Assembly: GCA_000472185.1 (NCBI GenBank)
Contig: AVDB01000001.1
Location: 62,001 to 126,000 of the forward strand
Source: Rhodobacteraceae bacterium HIMB11
GTDB taxonomy: Bacteria > Pseudomonadota > Alphaproteobacteria > Rhodobacterales > Rhodobacteraceae
Reading direction: 5' to 3'
DNA length: 64,000 nucleotides
In this document: positions 45,668 through 54,930 of the stretch, in pieces
How positions within the stretch are numbered: the first letter of the stretch is position 1
How the letters are laid out: every line of letters begins with the position of its first letter
Program-made: the position numbers and the translations under genes
The notes under the pieces: generated by a model
Told to the model about the DNA's origin: nothing
The model's database searches: none
Seen by the model: the letters and a program-made list of their open reading frames with translations, nothing else

Positions 45668-47193
45668 ATATGAAGCGCAATAGCCGCGCCTAAGCCTGCG
45701 CCAATGATGGCCAATAGGGTACAAAAAATAAGCGGTCTTTTTGATTTTTTCTCAGGTGCATCGCCTGCGGTTGCCTGCTTCATCAAAGCCTGTTCGACGA
45801 TCCCTGGCAAACGTGGACCAAAACGCGCGACAACCGCCAATGTGTTTTTCAGATCGTTCAAGACTGCCAGCGGTCCAATACTGTCACGGATATACCCCTC
45901 TACAACGGGTTTTGCCACCTGCCAGATATTAATGCGGGGGTCCAGCGAACGTGCAACGCCCTCAACCACCACCATGGTACGCTGCAGCAGAATAAGTTCA
46001 GTGCGCGTTTCCATTCCAAATCGTTCTGTCACCTCAAACAGGTGATTTAACAGGCGTCCCATTGATATTTGCGTGGCATCCATTCCAAAAATAGGTTCAC
46101 CAACAGCGCGCAGTGCACGCGCAAATTCTTCGACGTCCTGTGTGGCTGGAACGTAGCCCGCCTCGAAATGCACCTGGGCGACACGGTGATAATCACGGCG
46201 GATAAATCCAAATAGTATTTCGGCATAAACGCGGCGAGTATATTCGTCGATATACCCCATAATCCCAAAATCGAGTGCGATAACCTCACCTGCAGCGCCC
46301 ACACGCAGGTTACCTTGGTGCATGTCAGCGTGGAAATATCCATCCCGCAATGCGTGCGTCAGAAAGCTTTGCAAAACTTTCTCGCCCAAACGCTCGCGAT
46401 CAAATCCAGCGTCATCAAGTGCATCATTATCACCCAGCGGAATGCCCTCGACCCAATCTAACGTCATTACGCGCTTTGCGGAATAATTCCAACGGACGTT
46501 AGGAACATGAAAACCATCATCTTTTTCGGTATTCGCCGCAAATTCAGAAGCAGAAGCACTCTCTAGTCGTAAATCAAGTTCACCCCGAACAACGCCTTCA
46601 AAATGGCGAATGACATCCATCGGACGCAAACGTCGTGCGAAAGGCGCAAATATCTCGATCATATTGGCCGCCAAATAAAAGGCATCCACATCGCGAATAA
46701 AGGATCGCTCAATCCCGGGGCGCAAAACTTTGACAGCAACCCATTCGCCAGTCTCGTCCAACCGTGCTTTATGCACTTGCGCAAGCGATGCTGCAGCGAT
46801 CGGTTCGCTGAACTCAGAAAACATCTCCCCAATTGGGCGTTCCAATTCGGCTTCAACGGTTTTCTTTGCAACCTCAACAGAAAACGGCGGCAGTTTATCC
46901 TGCAAAACGCGCAACTGCTGCGCCATTTCACTGCCAACAACATCTGGTCGTGTACTTAGGATTTGGCCAAACTTAATATACGCTGGACCCAGCGCCGTCA
47001 GCGCACGGGGAACAGGCGGCATCGACGGATCACCAGTGTAGCCAAGCAATTTAAATGGATATCCCAGAACCCTTGCAACAATGCGAACCCCACGCGGCGC
47101 TTCAACGGCTTCCAATACCTGACGCATGGCACCAGTCCGTTCAAAGGTTGCGCCCGTCCGGATAAGGCGCCAAATGTTATGCACGCCCCGCAT
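45664..47193 (-). CDS. ubiB: Ubiquinone biosynthesis kinase-like protein
   Basis: A 509-residue ABC1/UbiB atypical kinase-like protein needed for aerobic ubiquinone synthesis. It has the N-terminal KxGQ motif (YIKFGQILSTRPD) and the Ala-rich AAASLAQVHKARL replacing the normal P-loop. Further motifs are WVAVKVLRPG, YFHADMHQGNLRV and IALDFGIMGYID. Two hydrophobic segments occur at the C-terminus. It follows ubiE with no gap. It is convergent with the motB-like remnant. Confidence 0.95.
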   Translation of the reverse strand: MRGVHNIWRLIRTGATFERTGAMRQVLEAVEAPRGVRIVARVLGYPFKLLGYTGDPSMPPVPRALTALGPAYIKFGQILSTRPDVVGSEMAQQLRVLQDKLPPFSVEVAKKTVEAELERPIGEMFSEFSEPIAAASLAQVHKARLDETGEWVAVKVLRPGIERSFIRDVDAFYLAANMIEIFAPFARRLRPMDVIRHFEGVVRGELDLRLESASASEFAANTEKDDGFHVPNVRWNYSAKRVMTLDWVEGIPLGDNDALDDAGFDRERLGEKVLQSFLTHALRDGYFHADMHQGNLRVGAAGEVIALDFGIMGYIDEYTRRVYAEILFGFIRRDYHRVAQVHFEAGYVPATQDVEEFARALRAVGEPIFGMDATQISMGRLLNHLFEVTERFGMETRTELILLQRTMVVVEGVARSLDPRINIWQVAKPVVEGYIRDSIGPLAVLNDLKNTLAVVARFGPRLPGIVEQALMKQATAGDAPEKKSKRPLIFCTLLAIIGAGLGAAIALHI

Positions 47194-47958
47194 TTAGATT
47201 TTCCAACCAGAATGAAGACAGGCAATTCCCATCGTTAGATTGCGATATTTTGCATTCTCAAAACTTGCGGATTTGACCATGCTCAAAAATGTTTCTTGAT
47301 CTGGAAATTTACGGATTGATTCAACCAAGTATTGATAACTATCCGCATCATTCGCAATCATTTTCCCCATTTTCGGGATAACATTGAAAGAATAACGATC
47401 ATATGCCCATTGCAGCAGGTCGTTTGGAATTTGCGAAAACTCTAGCACCATCAAACGCCCACCTGGTTTCAAGACACGGAACGCCTCATTCAACGCTTCT
47501 TGGGGGCGCGTTACATTTCGAATTCCAAAGCTGATCGTATAAACATCAAATGTGTTATCTTCGAACGGAAGCGCCATGGCGTCGCCAACAACCCAGTCGA
47601 GCTGTTCGGCCATCTGACCTGCTTCTGCACGTTTGCGGCCCTCAACCAACATCGGTTCTGTCAAATCAAGCACCGTGGCGTGTCCTGCGCCTGCACGCTT
47701 TAAAAATCGAAAAGAAATATCACCCGTGCCACCCGCAACGTCCAATAATCGCTGACCTGCACGCGGGGCAAGCCAGTCCATCATTGCGTCTTTCCACAAC
47801 CGATGAATGCCCCCTGACATGACATCGTTCATAATGTCATATTTATTCGCAACACTGCCGAACACGCCTTGTACTCTGGATGCTTTTTCGGTTTCAGGAA
47901 CAGTCTGAAATCCAAAATGGGTTGTGCCGTTTTCGTCAGTGGTCATAACATTATCCAT
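47194..47958 (-). CDS. ubiE: Ubiquinone/menaquinone biosynthesis C-methyltransferase
   Basis: A 254-residue class I SAM methyltransferase. It has [25 protein letters not shown], the SAM-binding [16 protein letters not shown], and [20 protein letters not shown], all typical of UbiE. It methylates the demethoxy quinone ring. Start at 47958 ([11 protein letters not shown]) is used; the ATG at 47946 is equally possible. It abuts ubiB and is divergent from mutM across a 107-bp gap. Confidence 0.95.
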   Translation of the reverse strand: MDNVMTTDENGTTHFGFQTVPETEKASRVQGVFGSVANKYDIMNDVMSGGIHRLWKDAMMDWLAPRAGQRLLDVAGGTGDISFRFLKRAGAGHATVLDLTEPMLVEGRKRAEAGQMAEQLDWVVGDAMALPFEDNTFDVYTISFGIRNVTRPQEALNEAFRVLKPGGRLMVLEFSQIPNDLLQWAYDRYSFNVIPKMGKMIANDADSYQYLVESIRKFPDQETFLSMVKSASFENAKYRNLTMGIACLHSGWKI

Positions 47959-48006
47959 AGTACATGTTTCCCCCTACTTATAATCCGATTGAAGGGGGTT
48001 ACAATG

Positions 48007-48025
48007 CGACTAAATTATTTAGTCG
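48007..48025. promoter_or_regulatory. Operator-like palindrome in the ubiE-mutM gap
   Basis: CGACTAAA-TTA-TTTAGTCG: a perfect 8-bp inverted repeat with a 3-nt centre, 48 bp upstream of ubiE and 40 bp upstream of mutM. It could bind a dimeric regulator of either gene. Without a T-run it is not a terminator. Confidence 0.45.
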
Positions 48026-48065
48026 TGAAACGTCACTAATCCCAAAACTGTAATATGGGGGTGTA

Positions 48066-48917
48066 ATGCCAGAATTACCTGAAGTCGAAACTGTTATGCG
48101 CGGGATAGAGCCCGCAATGACAGGGTATAAGATTGATCAGCTCATCCTCAATCGCCCCGACCTGCGGTGGCCGTTTCCGGGCGGTATGGCAGAACGTGTT
48201 TCAGGGGCCAAAGTGCTGGGATTGCGTCGACGTTCCAAATACATCTTGGCCGATTTGGATAGCAACGAAACGCTTTTGATCCATCTGGGAATGTCTGGGC
48301 GAATTTTGGTTTCTGGTGACCCGCTGGGCAACTTTGTGCACGACCACCCACCAATCGAAAAACATGATCATGTCATTTTTTCGATGGAAAATGGCGCGCG
48401 TATCACGTTTAACGATCCGCGTCGTTTCGGTGCACTGGATTTATTAGATACCAATTCAGGCGATGAACATCCGTTGCTACGCAACATTGGACCTGAACCA
48501 TTTGGCAATGAATTTCACGAAGATTACCTTGTGAATATTCTCAAAAAGAAAAATTCTCCTATAAAATCTGCACTGCTGGATCAACGCATTGTTGCGGGAT
48601 TAGGGAATATCTATGTTTGCGAGGTTTTATTTCGTGCAGGGGTCTCTCCTAAAAAATTGGCAAGTAAAATCAGCGCCAAGCGGACGGCGCCTATGGTCGC
48701 AATCATCCGAGACGTTTTGGGTGAAGCGATCCAAGCAGGTGGTTCCACACTAAAGGATTTTCGACACAGCGATGGTGAACTGGGATATTTCCAACACACA
48801 TTCAAAGTATACGGTCGCGAAGGTGAGACATGTTCCAACACTGACTGTGAGGCGGAAATAAAGCGTATCGTCCAATCTGGACGATCAAGTTTCTATTGTC
48901 CCAAATGTCAAAGATAG
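48066..48917 (+). CDS. mutM: Formamidopyrimidine-DNA glycosylase
   Basis: A 283-residue base-excision enzyme removing 8-oxoguanine. The catalytic N-terminal Pro2 is in [14 protein letters not shown]. It also has the helix-two-turn-helix Lys/Asn region ([20 protein letters not shown]) and a C-terminal zinc finger ([10 protein letters not shown] then FYCPKCQ). Length is normal. It precedes echA. Confidence 0.97.
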   Translation: MPELPEVETVMRGIEPAMTGYKIDQLILNRPDLRWPFPGGMAERVSGAKVLGLRRRSKYILADLDSNETLLIHLGMSGRILVSGDPLGNFVHDHPPIEKHDHVIFSMENGARITFNDPRRFGALDLLDTNSGDEHPLLRNIGPEPFGNEFHEDYLVNILKKKNSPIKSALLDQRIVAGLGNIYVCEVLFRAGVSPKKLASKISAKRTAPMVAIIRDVLGEAIQAGGSTLKDFRHSDGELGYFQHTFKVYGREGETCSNTDCEAEIKRIVQSGRSSFYCPKCQR

Positions 48918-48980
48918 CTTGATCAATGTCCGTTTCGTGATAAGCAAGTGGACTGAATGTAACAATTGAGAGATATCTTC

Positions 48981-49757
48981 ATGGCTTATGAGACGATCAT
49001 CGTCGAAGTGGAAAACCACATTGCCCTGATTAAACTTAATCGCCCCGACGCACTGAACGCATTGAATGCTGAGTTGTTGACGGAACTGGTTGATGCCCTT
49101 GAATCCGCGCAGAAAAACGAAATGGTGCGCTGTATCGTGATCACTGGTTCTGAAAAGGCATTCGCGGCGGGCGCTGATATCAAGATGATGAGCAGCAAGT
49201 CGTTTTCAGATGTCTTTAATGAGAATCTTTTTGGCGAAGAATCAGACAGAATTGGACGCATTCGCAAACCTATCATCGCGGCTGTTTCTGGCTATGCGCT
49301 TGGAGGTGGATGCGAATTGGCGATGATGTGTGACTTTATCATCGCAGCGGATAATACCAAATTCGGTCAGCCCGAAATCAATCTGGGTGTGATTGCGGGT
49401 ATGGGCGGTTCGCAACGCATGACCCGCTATATTGGTAAATCCAAATCAATGGACATGAACCTAACAGGACGCTTCATGGAAGCGGACGAGGCGGAGCGCT
49501 GCGGGCTTGTTAGCCGCGTGGTGCCAACCAAAAAATTGATGGATGAGGCAATGGGCGCTGCTGCTAAAATTGCTGAAAAATCCATGATGGCTGTGATGGC
49601 AGCAAAAGAGGCCGTTAATCGTTCTTACGAAACAACGCTGGATGAAGGATTGCTATTCGAACGTCGCTTATTCCATTCGCTCTTTGCGACGGAGGACCAA
49701 AAAGAAGGAATGGCCGCCTTTATCGAGAAACGCGAAGCACAGTTTCGCGACAAATAA
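48981..49757 (+). CDS. Enoyl-CoA hydratase
   Basis: A 258-residue crotonase-fold hydratase. The oxyanion-hole region is [11 protein letters not shown] and the catalytic Glu pair lies in [16 protein letters not shown] and [19 protein letters not shown]. It probably serves beta-oxidation of short-chain enoyl-CoA. The start at 48981 ([12 protein letters not shown]) is favoured over the TTG at 48966. It lies between mutM and rpsT, a conserved Rhodobacterales context. Confidence 0.93.
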   Translation: MAYETIIVEVENHIALIKLNRPDALNALNAELLTELVDALESAQKNEMVRCIVITGSEKAFAAGADIKMMSSKSFSDVFNENLFGEESDRIGRIRKPIIAAVSGYALGGGCELAMMCDFIIAADNTKFGQPEINLGVIAGMGGSQRMTRYIGKSKSMDMNLTGRFMEADEAERCGLVSRVVPTKKLMDEAMGAAAKIAEKSMMAVMAAKEAVNRSYETTLDEGLLFERRLFHSLFATEDQKEGMAAFIEKREAQFRDK

Positions 49758-49799
49758 AGAAAATTGGGGGCGTTTTTAGTGTTTTTGGTCTCTGACCTG

Positions 49800-49871
49800 T
49801 TGACTCAGCTTCGAGTCGGGCCTAAAGACGCGACCTCAGGAATATGTAACCCAAACAGTGGGATTTGAATC
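49800..49871 (+). promoter_or_regulatory. rpsT promoter region with three GANTC sites
   Basis: TTGACT (49800-49805) and TAAAGA (49823-49828) are 17 nt apart, a moderate sigma70-like match. GACTC at 49802-49806 overlaps the -35, GAGTC lies at 49813-49817 in the spacer, and GAATC lies at 49867-49871 just before the rpsT start. The first two form an inverted repeat. GANTC is the CcrM adenine-methylation target of alphaproteobacteria. Confidence 0.5.
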
Positions 49872-49873
49872 GC

Positions 49874-50137
49874 ATGGCAAACACGCCTCAATCTAAAAAA
49901 CGCGCACGTCAATCAGAGCGTCGTGCAGACGTTAATAAATCACGTCGTTCACGTATCCGCACTTTCTTGCGCAAAGTTGAAGAAGCAATCGAGAGTGGTG
50001 ATCGTGACGCGGCTTCTGCCGCTCTGCGTGCAGCACAGCCTGAGTTGATGCGCGGCGTCACAAAAGGTATCTTTCACAAAAATACAGCAGCGCGTAAAAT
50101 GTCACGCCTGTCTGCTCGCGTGAAAGCAATCGCATAA
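49874..50137 (+). CDS. rpsT: 30S ribosomal protein S20
   Basis: An 87-residue, Lys/Arg-rich helical protein ([20 protein letters not shown]) binding 16S rRNA. The C-terminal [19 protein letters not shown] is diagnostic. The ATG at 49874 is chosen by homology over 49865. Followed by an intrinsic terminator and the dnaA leader. Confidence 0.97.
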   Translation: MANTPQSKKRARQSERRADVNKSRRSRIRTFLRKVEEAIESGDRDAASAALRAAQPELMRGVTKGIFHKNTAARKMSRLSARVKAIA

Positions 50138-50171
50138 GAATTTGAAATTATATGTATCTCACGGAATGCGT

Positions 50172-50196
50172 CGCCCTGCGGGTGGCGTATTTTTTG
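50172..50196 (+). terminator. Intrinsic terminator of rpsT
   Basis: CGCC (50172-50175) pairs with GGCG (50184-50187), with additional bulged pairs around a TGCGG loop. It is followed by TATTTTTTG. It lies 35 bp after the rpsT stop. Confidence 0.6.
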
Positions 50197-50197
50197 T

Positions 50198-50493
50198 TGC
50201 GTAAAAAAGTTTCGAAAAGAGATTCTTTTCAGGAAAAGTAAGAGTCAAGCTATAAGAATTGTTGCCCTCAACAATTCGAAATTGTTACCTTGTACTTGCG
50301 ACTCGCATCGCCTGGGGGGGCAGCTGGTTTTATGAAGCGTACATGTGCGCTGACTCGTAGTTTTACTACGAAAACCACTACTGCCCATTCATAAAATTGA
50401 CTACTTGATCGCCTGGTGTGTGCCATATCAGGGCCCTGTGGTTTTTGTGCGTTACGAGTCGAGGGACACAAAAAATATAAGAACGGACGACAC
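50198..50493 (+). promoter_or_regulatory. dnaA leader/promoter region: GANTC cluster and stacked inverted repeats
   Basis: A gene-free stretch with five GANTC sites (50221, 50242, 50300, 50352, 50456 as starts). Two A-A'-A triads lie in series: GAAAAG/CTTTTC/GAAAAG (50214-50238) and AATTGTTG/CAACAATT/AATTGTT (50257-50286). There is a long-range pair TTTTATGAA (50328-50336) with TTCATAAAA (50388-50396), a CGTAG-TTTTA-CTACG hairpin (50356-50370), TTTTTGTG/CACAAAAA (50442-50449, 50467-50474), and a direct repeat ATCGCCTGG (50307, 50408). No good DnaA box was found. It may be regulatory rather than the replication origin itself. Confidence 0.55.
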
Positions 50494-51849
50494 ATGGCGC
50501 AGGAAATTTGGGGAGAGATCAAAGAAACGATCAAGCAAACAGTTGGAGCGAATAACTTCAACACGTGGATTGCACCCCTAAATTTTTGTGAAATCGAAAA
50601 TGGCGTTGCGGTTTTTGAAGTGCCCACCAATTTCATCGGAAACTACGTTGCCCAAAACTTCTCTGACGTGCTGTTGTTCCAACTATCCACATTGTTCGGT
50701 GATGTGCGTCGTTTGCGTTTTGATGTTGCCACTTCGGTACAATCTGCACAGCCAAAAGCGCGCAAAGTGGTTGAGAATGTTGAACACGAAGCGAAATCAT
50801 CTGACGAACTTCCTGGAGCCCCACTGGACCCGCGCTTCAAGTTTGACACATTCGTTGTCGGTAAACCAAATGAACTAGCGCACGCCGCTGCGCGACGTGT
50901 TGGTGAAGGCGAAGCCGTCAGTTTTAACCCACTATTTCTGTATGGCGGGGTTGGTTTGGGTAAAACCCACCTAATGCACGCAATTGCATGGGAATTACAA
51001 AGCCGCAGACCTGATCTTAACGTGGTGTATCTATCCGCTGAACAATTCATGTACCGATTTGTTCAGGCTTTGCGCGAACGTAAAATGATGGATTTCAAAC
51101 AGCTGTTCCGTTCAGTTGATGTTCTAATGGTGGACGATGTTCAATTCATTGCGGGCAAAGACAGCACACAGGAAGAGTTTTTTCACACCTTCAACGCACT
51201 TGTTGATCAAAACAAACAAATCATCATCTCAGCAGATCGCGCACCAGGCGAGATAAAAGACCTAGAAGAGCGCATTAAAAGCCGTCTACAGTGTGGTTTG
51301 GTCGTTGATTTACATCCAACCGACTATGAGTTGCGCCTTGGCATTTTGCAGTCCAAGGTCGAGCAGTACAGCACCCAATATCCAGACGTCACATTTGATA
51401 AGAATGTGTTGGAATTCCTTGCATTGCGCATTTCGACCAATGTGCGCGTTCTTGAAGGGGCGCTAACACGTTTATTCGCATTTGCGTCACTTGTTGGCCG
51501 CCACATCACGCTCGAGGTGACCCAAGATTGTTTGGCCGATATTTTACGCGCCTCTGAGCGCAAAATCACTGTCGAAGAAATTCAGCGCAAGGTTTCAGAG
51601 CATTACAACATTCGTTTGTCTGATATGATCGGACCAAAGCGTTTGCGCACCTACGCCCGCCCACGTCAGATTGCAATGTATTTGGCCAAACAAATGACCA
51701 GCCGCAGCTTACCTGAAATCGGACGCCGTTTTGGTGGTCGTGATCACACAACTGTTATGCATGGTGTGAAACGTGTTGAGGAATTAAAGGTCCAAGACGG
51801 GCAAATCGCAGAAGATTTGGAAATGCTGCGCCGCGCGCTTGAGGCATAA
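50494..51849 (+). CDS. dnaA: Chromosomal replication initiator protein DnaA
   Basis: A 451-residue AAA+ initiator. Domain I begins MAQEIWGEIKETIKQTVG; Walker A is GGVGLGKTHLMHA and Walker B is VLMVDDVQFI. The C-terminal DNA-binding signature is GRDHTTVMHGVKRVEEL. The ATG at 50494 has GGA 6 nt upstream; the frame from 50416 includes leader DNA. It opens and unwinds the origin. Its leader is rich in GANTC sites, suggesting methylation-dependent, cell-cycle-linked expression as described for Caulobacter. Confidence 0.97.
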   Translation: MAQEIWGEIKETIKQTVGANNFNTWIAPLNFCEIENGVAVFEVPTNFIGNYVAQNFSDVLLFQLSTLFGDVRRLRFDVATSVQSAQPKARKVVENVEHEAKSSDELPGAPLDPRFKFDTFVVGKPNELAHAAARRVGEGEAVSFNPLFLYGGVGLGKTHLMHAIAWELQSRRPDLNVVYLSAEQFMYRFVQALRERKMMDFKQLFRSVDVLMVDDVQFIAGKDSTQEEFFHTFNALVDQNKQIIISADRAPGEIKDLEERIKSRLQCGLVVDLHPTDYELRLGILQSKVEQYSTQYPDVTFDKNVLEFLALRISTNVRVLEGALTRLFAFASLVGRHITLEVTQDCLADILRASERKITVEEIQRKVSEHYNIRLSDMIGPKRLRTYARPRQIAMYLAKQMTSRSLPEIGRRFGGRDHTTVMHGVKRVEELKVQDGQIAEDLEMLRRALEA

Positions 51850-51879
51850 GCAAAATACACTCCGCTAAACATCCATGAC

Positions 51880-51897
51880 CAAGGCCAATTGGCCTTG
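51880..51897. repeat. 18-bp perfect palindrome between dnaA and dnaN
   Basis: CAAGGCCAATTGGCCTTG, 31 bp after the dnaA stop, can fold as a 7-4-7 hairpin. No T-run follows. It may be a processing/stability element or a protein site in the 144-bp dnaA-dnaN gap. Confidence 0.5.
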
Positions 51898-51993
51898 ACG
51901 GTGGTGTTATTTCCGTTGACAACAGAGAAAAGACTTGAGCCGGCAGTTGAATGTCGTATTTTACCAGTCCCGGCTAAGATAGGAGCAAGGATT

Positions 51994-53112
51994 ATGAAGC
52001 TTAGCATTGAGCGTGGCGCTCTGTTAAAAGCAGTTTCTCAGGCACAATCAGTTGTGGAACGGCGCAACACGATACCAATCCTTGCAAATGTTCTGATCGA
52101 GGCCGAGGGCGAACATGTGCAGTTCCGTGCAACTGACTTGGACATCGAAGTTGTCGACAAAACGGTAGCTCAGGTTGAACGCGCAGGCGCAACCACGGTT
52201 TCTGCTGTCACGCTGCATGAAATCGTTCGCAAACTACCAGACGGCGCCTTGGTCACACTGACCGACGATGCAGCCAAGGGTCGCCTGACAGTGGACGCAG
52301 GGCGATCAAATTTCTCTTTGGCGACCCTGCCAAAAGAAGATTTTCCAGTGATGGCATCATCTGAATACGATTCAAATTTTTCGGCACCTGCGCCTGTGCT
52401 GCGCCGACTGTTTGATAAATCTAAGTTTGCTATTTCTACCGAAGAAACACGCTATTACCTGAACGGTGTTTACATGCACATTGCGGACGCTGATGGGGGT
52501 CAGGTGTTGCGCTGTGTCGCAACAGATGGTCACCGTTTAGCACGCATTGATGCCGATCTACCCGACGGCGCATCCGACATGCCGGGCATCATCGTCCCGC
52601 GCAAAACAGTTGGTGAACTACGCAAACTGCTGGAAGATGACGATGTTCAGATCGCTGTTTCCGTGTCAGAAACCAAGGTCCGCTTTGCGACCCCTGAAAT
52701 CACCCTAACATCCAAGGTCATTGACGGCACCTTCCCAGATTATCAACGCGTCATTCCCGCGGGCAACACCCGCCGCCTAGAAGTTGATGCAAGCGAATTT
52801 GCCAAGGCGGTAGATCGTGTTTCAACCGTTTCATCAGAGCGGTCGCGGGCGGTAAAATTGTCCCTAGACGAAGATCGTTTGGTCCTGTCTGTGAATTCCC
52901 CTGACAGCGGCGCCGCAGAAGAGGAATTGGCGGTGGCTTATGGGGACGAACGTTTGGAAATTGGATTTAACGCCAAATACCTGCTTGAAATTGCCAGCCA
53001 AGTTGATCGCGAAAACGCTGTATTTATGTTCAACTCATCTGGTGATCCCACATTGATGCGCGAAGGCAATGACACGACAGCAGTCTATGTTGTTATGCCG
53101 ATGCGTGTGTGA
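51994..53112 (+). CDS. dnaN: DNA polymerase III beta sliding clamp
   Basis: A 372-residue clamp with three similar domains. It begins MKLSIERGALLKAVSQAQSV and ends with the conserved TAVYVVMPMRV. Typical segments are RATDLDIEV, TEETRYYLNGVYMHI, ATDGHRLARID and GTFPDYQRVIP. AGGAGCAAGG precedes the ATG at 51994; the frame to 51889 is unsupported. It tethers polymerase to DNA. Confidence 0.97.
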   Translation: MKLSIERGALLKAVSQAQSVVERRNTIPILANVLIEAEGEHVQFRATDLDIEVVDKTVAQVERAGATTVSAVTLHEIVRKLPDGALVTLTDDAAKGRLTVDAGRSNFSLATLPKEDFPVMASSEYDSNFSAPAPVLRRLFDKSKFAISTEETRYYLNGVYMHIADADGGQVLRCVATDGHRLARIDADLPDGASDMPGIIVPRKTVGELRKLLEDDDVQIAVSVSETKVRFATPEITLTSKVIDGTFPDYQRVIPAGNTRRLEVDASEFAKAVDRVSTVSSERSRAVKLSLDEDRLVLSVNSPDSGAAEEELAVAYGDERLEIGFNAKYLLEIASQVDRENAVFMFNSSGDPTLMREGNDTTAVYVVMPMRV

Positions 53113-53137
53113 TCCGCGGGTCGGCATTGGGTAGGTA

Positions 53138-54250
53138 ATGTTACATCTATCTACCCTTGTTCTCTCTCATTTTCGCTCTCACAAACTGGCGCGTTTGACA
53201 TTTGATCAGCGCCCTGTTGCAATTTATGGCAACAATGGTTCGGGCAAAACAAACATCCTCGAGGCTGTATCCCTATTTTCCCCAGGTCGAGGCATGCGAC
53301 GCGCCAGCGCATTGGATATGACACGTCGACCCGAAAGCTTGGGTTGGCAACTCCAATCTGACCTTGTTCGGAATGAACGTATTCATCAGACAAAAATCAC
53401 ATCTGACAAAGGTGCCGCACGGCGGGTTTTAATTGACGATAAACCTGTATCGCAGCTCGCCCTTGGGGAAATATCACGGGTCATTTGGTTGGTACCCGCC
53501 ATGGACCGTCTATGGATAGAAGGTGCAGAAGGACGTCGCCGTTTTCTGGATCGTATCACGCTTAGCTTTTTCCCCTCTCACGCCGAAGCGTCATTGAATT
53601 ATGAAAAGGCGATGCGCGAACGTAATAAGTTGTTGAAAGAGCAAATTCGCGATGCCCATTGGTATCGCGCCATCGAATTGCAAATGGCGCAAACTAGTAT
53701 AGAAATTCACACGGCGCGGATGCGTGCGCTGGACCTGATACAAAACGCACAAGACACAGCCACCACTGAATTTCCAGCAGCGCAGTTGACACTTGAACAA
53801 AGCGAGGGCGACATGCCCACCTTGGTCGATGACTTGAAAAGCGCACTTGAGGAAAGCCGGTTCCGTGACATGGCCGCTGGCCGCACCTTGGTCGGGCCGC
53901 ATCGCACGGATATGATCGGTGTATTTCAGCGCAAAGGTGTTCTTGCCAAGGATTGTTCAACGGGTGAGCAAAAGGCATTGTTAATTTCCATGATCCTTGC
54001 CAATGCGCGCGCGCTAAAGGACCAGATTGGCGCGGCACCATTGGTCCTGCTGGATGAGGTTTCGGCACATTTGGATAATCAACGACGCGCGGCCCTCTAT
54101 CAAGAGATCTGTGATTTAGGTGCACAGGCATGGATGACGGGCACTGAAATCGATGTTTTTCATGAACTTGGTGATCGTGCGCAGGCGATACATGTGACGG
54201 ATGCAGACGGCCTGTCACACTGCACGCAACATGAGTCTTGTTTAATCTGA
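53138..54250 (+). CDS. recF: DNA replication and repair protein RecF
   Basis: A 370-residue SMC-like ATPase. Walker A is IYGNNGSGKTNILEAV, the ABC-type signature is in DCSTGEQKALLISMIL, and Walker B with the D-loop is LVLLDEVSAHLDNQRR. It also has RRFLDRITLSFFPSH. It loads RecA at gapped DNA. It begins 25 bp after dnaN. Confidence 0.96.
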   Translation: MLHLSTLVLSHFRSHKLARLTFDQRPVAIYGNNGSGKTNILEAVSLFSPGRGMRRASALDMTRRPESLGWQLQSDLVRNERIHQTKITSDKGAARRVLIDDKPVSQLALGEISRVIWLVPAMDRLWIEGAEGRRRFLDRITLSFFPSHAEASLNYEKAMRERNKLLKEQIRDAHWYRAIELQMAQTSIEIHTARMRALDLIQNAQDTATTEFPAAQLTLEQSEGDMPTLVDDLKSALEESRFRDMAAGRTLVGPHRTDMIGVFQRKGVLAKDCSTGEQKALLISMILANARALKDQIGAAPLVLLDEVSAHLDNQRRAALYQEICDLGAQAWMTGTEIDVFHELGDRAQAIHVTDADGLSHCTQHESCLI

Positions 54251-54286
54251 TCATCGCGCGTAGTGCATCGGTCAAAGGATCGGTTC

Positions 54287-54907
54287 ATGACGGCAAGCAT
54301 TTTTGATTTGGCACTTTATGCGGGTGGGATTTTCGTCCTGTTCCTAACACCTGGGCCTGTGTGGATGGCAATTGTCGCACGTACCCTGTCTGGGGGTATT
54401 GGCTCTGCATGGCCCTTGGCGCTTGGGGTTGTGGTGGGCGATATTTTATGGCCGATCCTCGCAATCCTTGGAGTAAGCTGGGTCGCAACGCAATATGACG
54501 GATTTTTGGATGTCCTGAAATATGCGGCCACCCTGATCTTTTTCGCCCTTGGGATCAGCCTGATCCGCAATGCCGATCAGTCCATAAGCGGGGACAATAG
54601 ATTGACCAGACCAGGCCAATGGGCGGGTTTCATTGCTGGTGTTGCGATCATCCTCAGCAATCCAAAAGCGATCTTATTTTACATGGGTGTTCTGCCCGGA
54701 TTTTTTGATCTCTCTGGCGTCACCACACTGGATATCATCGCGATTTGCACGATCTCAGCGATTGTTCCCTTCCTTGGCAACCTTGGGCTTTCGTTGATGG
54801 TTGACCGCGTACGCCATCTTCTGAACTCTCCTTCAGCGCTGCGTAAGGTCAATATAATTTCTGGCCTTCTCTTGATCGTGGTGGGTATCGTCATCCCCCT
54901 GACTTAA
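54287..54907 (+). CDS. LysE-family amino-acid exporter
   Basis: A 206-residue membrane protein with about five or six spans. The N-terminal LysE/RhtB motif region is LFLTPGPVWMAIVARTLSGG, followed by ALGVVVGDILWPILAILGVSW and the central IILSNPKAILFYMGVLPGFF. Start at 54287 with AGGA 7 nt upstream. The exported amino acid is unknown. It lies between recF and gyrB. Confidence 0.9.
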   Translation: MTASIFDLALYAGGIFVLFLTPGPVWMAIVARTLSGGIGSAWPLALGVVVGDILWPILAILGVSWVATQYDGFLDVLKYAATLIFFALGISLIRNADQSISGDNRLTRPGQWAGFIAGVAIILSNPKAILFYMGVLPGFFDLSGVTTLDIIAICTISAIVPFLGNLGLSLMVDRVRHLLNSPSALRKVNIISGLLLIVVGIVIPLT

Positions 54908-54908
54908 C

Positions 54909-54924
54909 ACACAAAATATTGTGT
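54909..54924. repeat. Short AT-rich inverted repeat after the LysE gene
   Basis: ACACAA-AATA-TTGTGT (54909-54924) directly follows the stop of the exporter gene. It lacks a T-run and precedes the gyrB promoter by 7 bp, so it may equally be an operator for gyrB. Confidence 0.35.
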
Positions 54925-54930
54925 TGGGGC

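Noticed and set aside
50138-50493. Replication origin between rpsT and dnaA
   Set aside because: No cluster of TTATCCACA-like DnaA boxes was found and no clear unwinding element beyond short AT stretches. In alphaproteobacteria the origin is often away from dnaA, so I call it only a regulatory region.
53694-54275. 193-codon minus-strand ORF opposite recF
   Set aside because: Antisense shadow rich in His, Pro and Arg; recF is secure on the other strand.
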